From positions 124,001 through 188,000 of the forward strand of contig NZ_ML660060.1 of assembly GCF_007004665.1 (NCBI RefSeq): DNA of 64,000 bases, given 5' to 3'. The notes under the pieces were generated by a model. It was given only the letters and a program-made list of their open reading frames with translations, was not told the DNA's origin and searched no databases. This DNA is from Denitrobaculum tricleocarpae. Lineage in GTDB: Bacteria > Pseudomonadota > Alphaproteobacteria > Kiloniellales > Kiloniellaceae. Positions 62,735 to 64,000 of the stretch are shown piece after piece. Both the position numbers and the translations under genes were made by a program. The first letter of the stretch is position 1, and each line of letters opens with the position of its first letter.

Positions 62735-64000
62735 ATGTCCTTCCCACGCTTTTTCATCGATCGGCCGATTTTTGCCGGTGTGGTATCGATCCTGATCCTG
62801 ATCGGCGGCCTGATCGCCATGCTGAACCTGCCGATCTCGGAGTATCCCGAGGTCGCGCCGCCGTCGGTGGTGGTGCAGGCTCAGTTTCCGGGCGCCAATC
62901 CCTCGGTCATTGCCGAAACCGTCGCGACCCCGCTGGAGGAGCAGATCAACGGCATCGAGGGCATGCTCTACATGAACTCCCTGGCCACCACCGACGGCAA
63001 TCTTTCGCTGACCGTGACCTTCGAAATCGGAACCGATCCGGATTTGGCGCAGCAGAAGATTCAGAACCGGGTATCCCAGGCCCTGCCGCGTCTGCCGGAG
63101 GTGGTGCGCCAACTCGGCGTTACGGTGATCAAAAGCTCACCCGATCTGACCATGGTGGTGCATCTGCGTTCGCCGAACGAACGCTATGACATGCTCTATC
63201 TGCGCAACTACGGAACCTTGAACGTCAGGGACGCCCTGGCGCGGGTCAAGGGCGTGGGGCAGGTCCGCCTGTTCGGTTCCGGCGACTACGCCATGCGGAT
63301 CTGGCTGAACCCGGACCGGATCGCAGAGCGCGATATGACCGCCTCGGAAGTCCTGGATCAGATCCGCAGTCAGAATATCCAGGTGGCCGCCGGCCAGATC
63401 GGCGGGCCGCCGTACGACGACGGCATCCAGGTGCAGTTGCCGATCAATGTGAAAGGACGGCTCCAGAGCGTCGAAGAGTTCGAACAGATCATCGTAAAGC
63501 GGGATGTGGACGGCACGATCGTACGGCTTGGCGATATCGCGCGGCTGGAGATGGATTCCCAGCAGTATTCCCTGCGTTCCCTGCTCGATAACAAGCCCGC
63601 CGTGGCCATTCCGATCTTTGCGTCTCCGGGTGCCAACGCCCTGGATATCTCCAGCGGCGTGCGCGCGACCATGGCGGAACTCGCCGAGTCCTTCCCGGAG
63701 GGTGTCGACTACAGCATCGTCTATGATCCGACGGTCTTCGTGCAGAAATCCATCGAGTCGGTGATCATGACGCTGCTGGAAGCTCTGGCGCTGGTGGTGC
63801 TGGTGGTCATCGTCTTCCTCCAGACCTGGCGCGCCTCGATCATTCCTCTTCTGGCCGTGCCGGTTTCCATCGTCGGCACCTTCGGCCTGATGCTTGCTTT
63901 CGGGTTTTCGATCAACGTGCTGTCGCTCTTCGGCCTGATCCTGGCGATCGGTATCGTGGTCGACGACGCCATCGTTGTCGTGGAAAACGTCGAGCGCAAC
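62735..64000 (+). CDS. RND efflux inner-membrane pump, AcrB/MexF-like (3' end missing)
   Basis: The first 422 codons of an RND pump, cut by the window edge. It begins MSFPRFFIDRPIFAGVVSIL. The porter domain follows (PLEEQINGIEGMLYMNSLAT), then the second and third membrane segments and the RND motif with IVVDDAIVVVENVERN, where two aspartates carry the proton relay. GGAG lies 12 bases before the ATG. It exports drugs, solvents or metabolites, driven by the proton gradient. With the TetR and adaptor genes it forms one efflux operon. Confidence 0.94.
   Translation, partial: MSFPRFFIDRPIFAGVVSILILIGGLIAMLNLPISEYPEVAPPSVVVQAQFPGANPSVIAETVATPLEEQINGIEGMLYMNSLATTDGNLSLTVTFEIGTDPDLAQQKIQNRVSQALPRLPEVVRQLGVTVIKSSPDLTMVVHLRSPNERYDMLYLRNYGTLNVRDALARVKGVGQVRLFGSGDYAMRIWLNPDRIAERDMTASEVLDQIRSQNIQVAAGQIGGPPYDDGIQVQLPINVKGRLQSVEEFEQIIVKRDVDGTIVRLGDIARLEMDSQQYSLRSLLDNKPAVAIPIFASPGANALDISSGVRATMAELAESFPEGVDYSIVYDPTVFVQKSIESVIMTLLEALALVVLVVIVFLQTWRASIIPLLAVPVSIVGTFGLMLAFGFSINVLSLFGLILAIGIVVDDAIVVVENVERN

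Overview
The window reads as chromosomal DNA from a GC-rich alphaproteobacterium. The clues are the malate thiokinase/serine-cycle genes, a RibH2-type lumazine synthase behind an FMN riboswitch, a GlxA/GbdR-type regulator, dimethylglycine-dehydrogenase-like and MttB-like proteins, and a PEP-CTERM surface protein. A marine or halophilic Rhodospirillales-like or Rhizobiales-like host would fit, but that placement is inference. No rRNA, tRNA, CRISPR array or complete insertion sequence was seen. Both ends cut through genes: an AcoR-type activator on the left and an RND pump on the right. Layout: (1) 1-3.6 kb holds the activator, an orphan Phd-type antitoxin, a nicotinamidase, and an AT-richer patch with an unknown DNA-binding-like protein. 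(2) 3.7-15.5 kb is a long minus-strand run encoding an amide or urea uptake and use system: a cytoplasmic AmiC-like sensor, a flotillin, a periplasmic binding protein, two permeases, an ABC ATPase, a second ABC ATPase fused in frame to a complete amidase, and an acyl-CoA ligase. A MarR regulator faces it. (3) 16.4-22.5 kb is a serine-cycle block (glyA, hydroxypyruvate reductase, mtkB, mtkA, serine-glyoxylate aminotransferase) with a divergent LuxR-type regulator and iterated operator-like repeats between them. (4) 23.4-38 kb holds an aldehyde dehydrogenase, a Dpp-like ABC importer, three hydrolases (HSL-type esterase, alkaline-phosphatase-fold hydrolase, CocE/NonD), a coupled oxygenase pair closely resembling the TmpA/TmpB or PhnY/PhnZ phosphonate pathway, and two exporters. 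(5) 39-47 kb holds a 215-bp palindromic MITE-like element, a transaldolase and a PfkB kinase, then an MttB-family methyltransferase, a DMGDH/GcvT protein and a divergent GbdR-like regulator. (6) 46.7-64 kb is mixed housekeeping and stress functions: pirin, MarC, an MIO ammonia-lyase, ribH2 with its riboswitch, several regulator/target pairs with visible palindromic operators (MerR/RidA, HxlR/GST, TetR/OsmC, TetR/RND pump), a PEP-CTERM protein and a LysE exporter with an inserted repeat. The parts can be joined into one plausible scheme. The TmpA/TmpB-like pair could turn a quaternary-amine phosphonate into glycine betaine aldehyde, the aldehyde dehydrogenase could give betaine, MttB and the DMGDH/GcvT protein could strip methyl groups onto tetrahydrofolate, and GlyA with the serine-cycle enzymes could assimilate the one-carbon units. 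Each family call rests on sequence motifs. The joined pathway is inference. The two most unusual objects are the ABC ATPase-amidase fusion, which keeps a strong internal ribosome binding site before the amidase, and the palindromic element at 39.0-39.2 kb.
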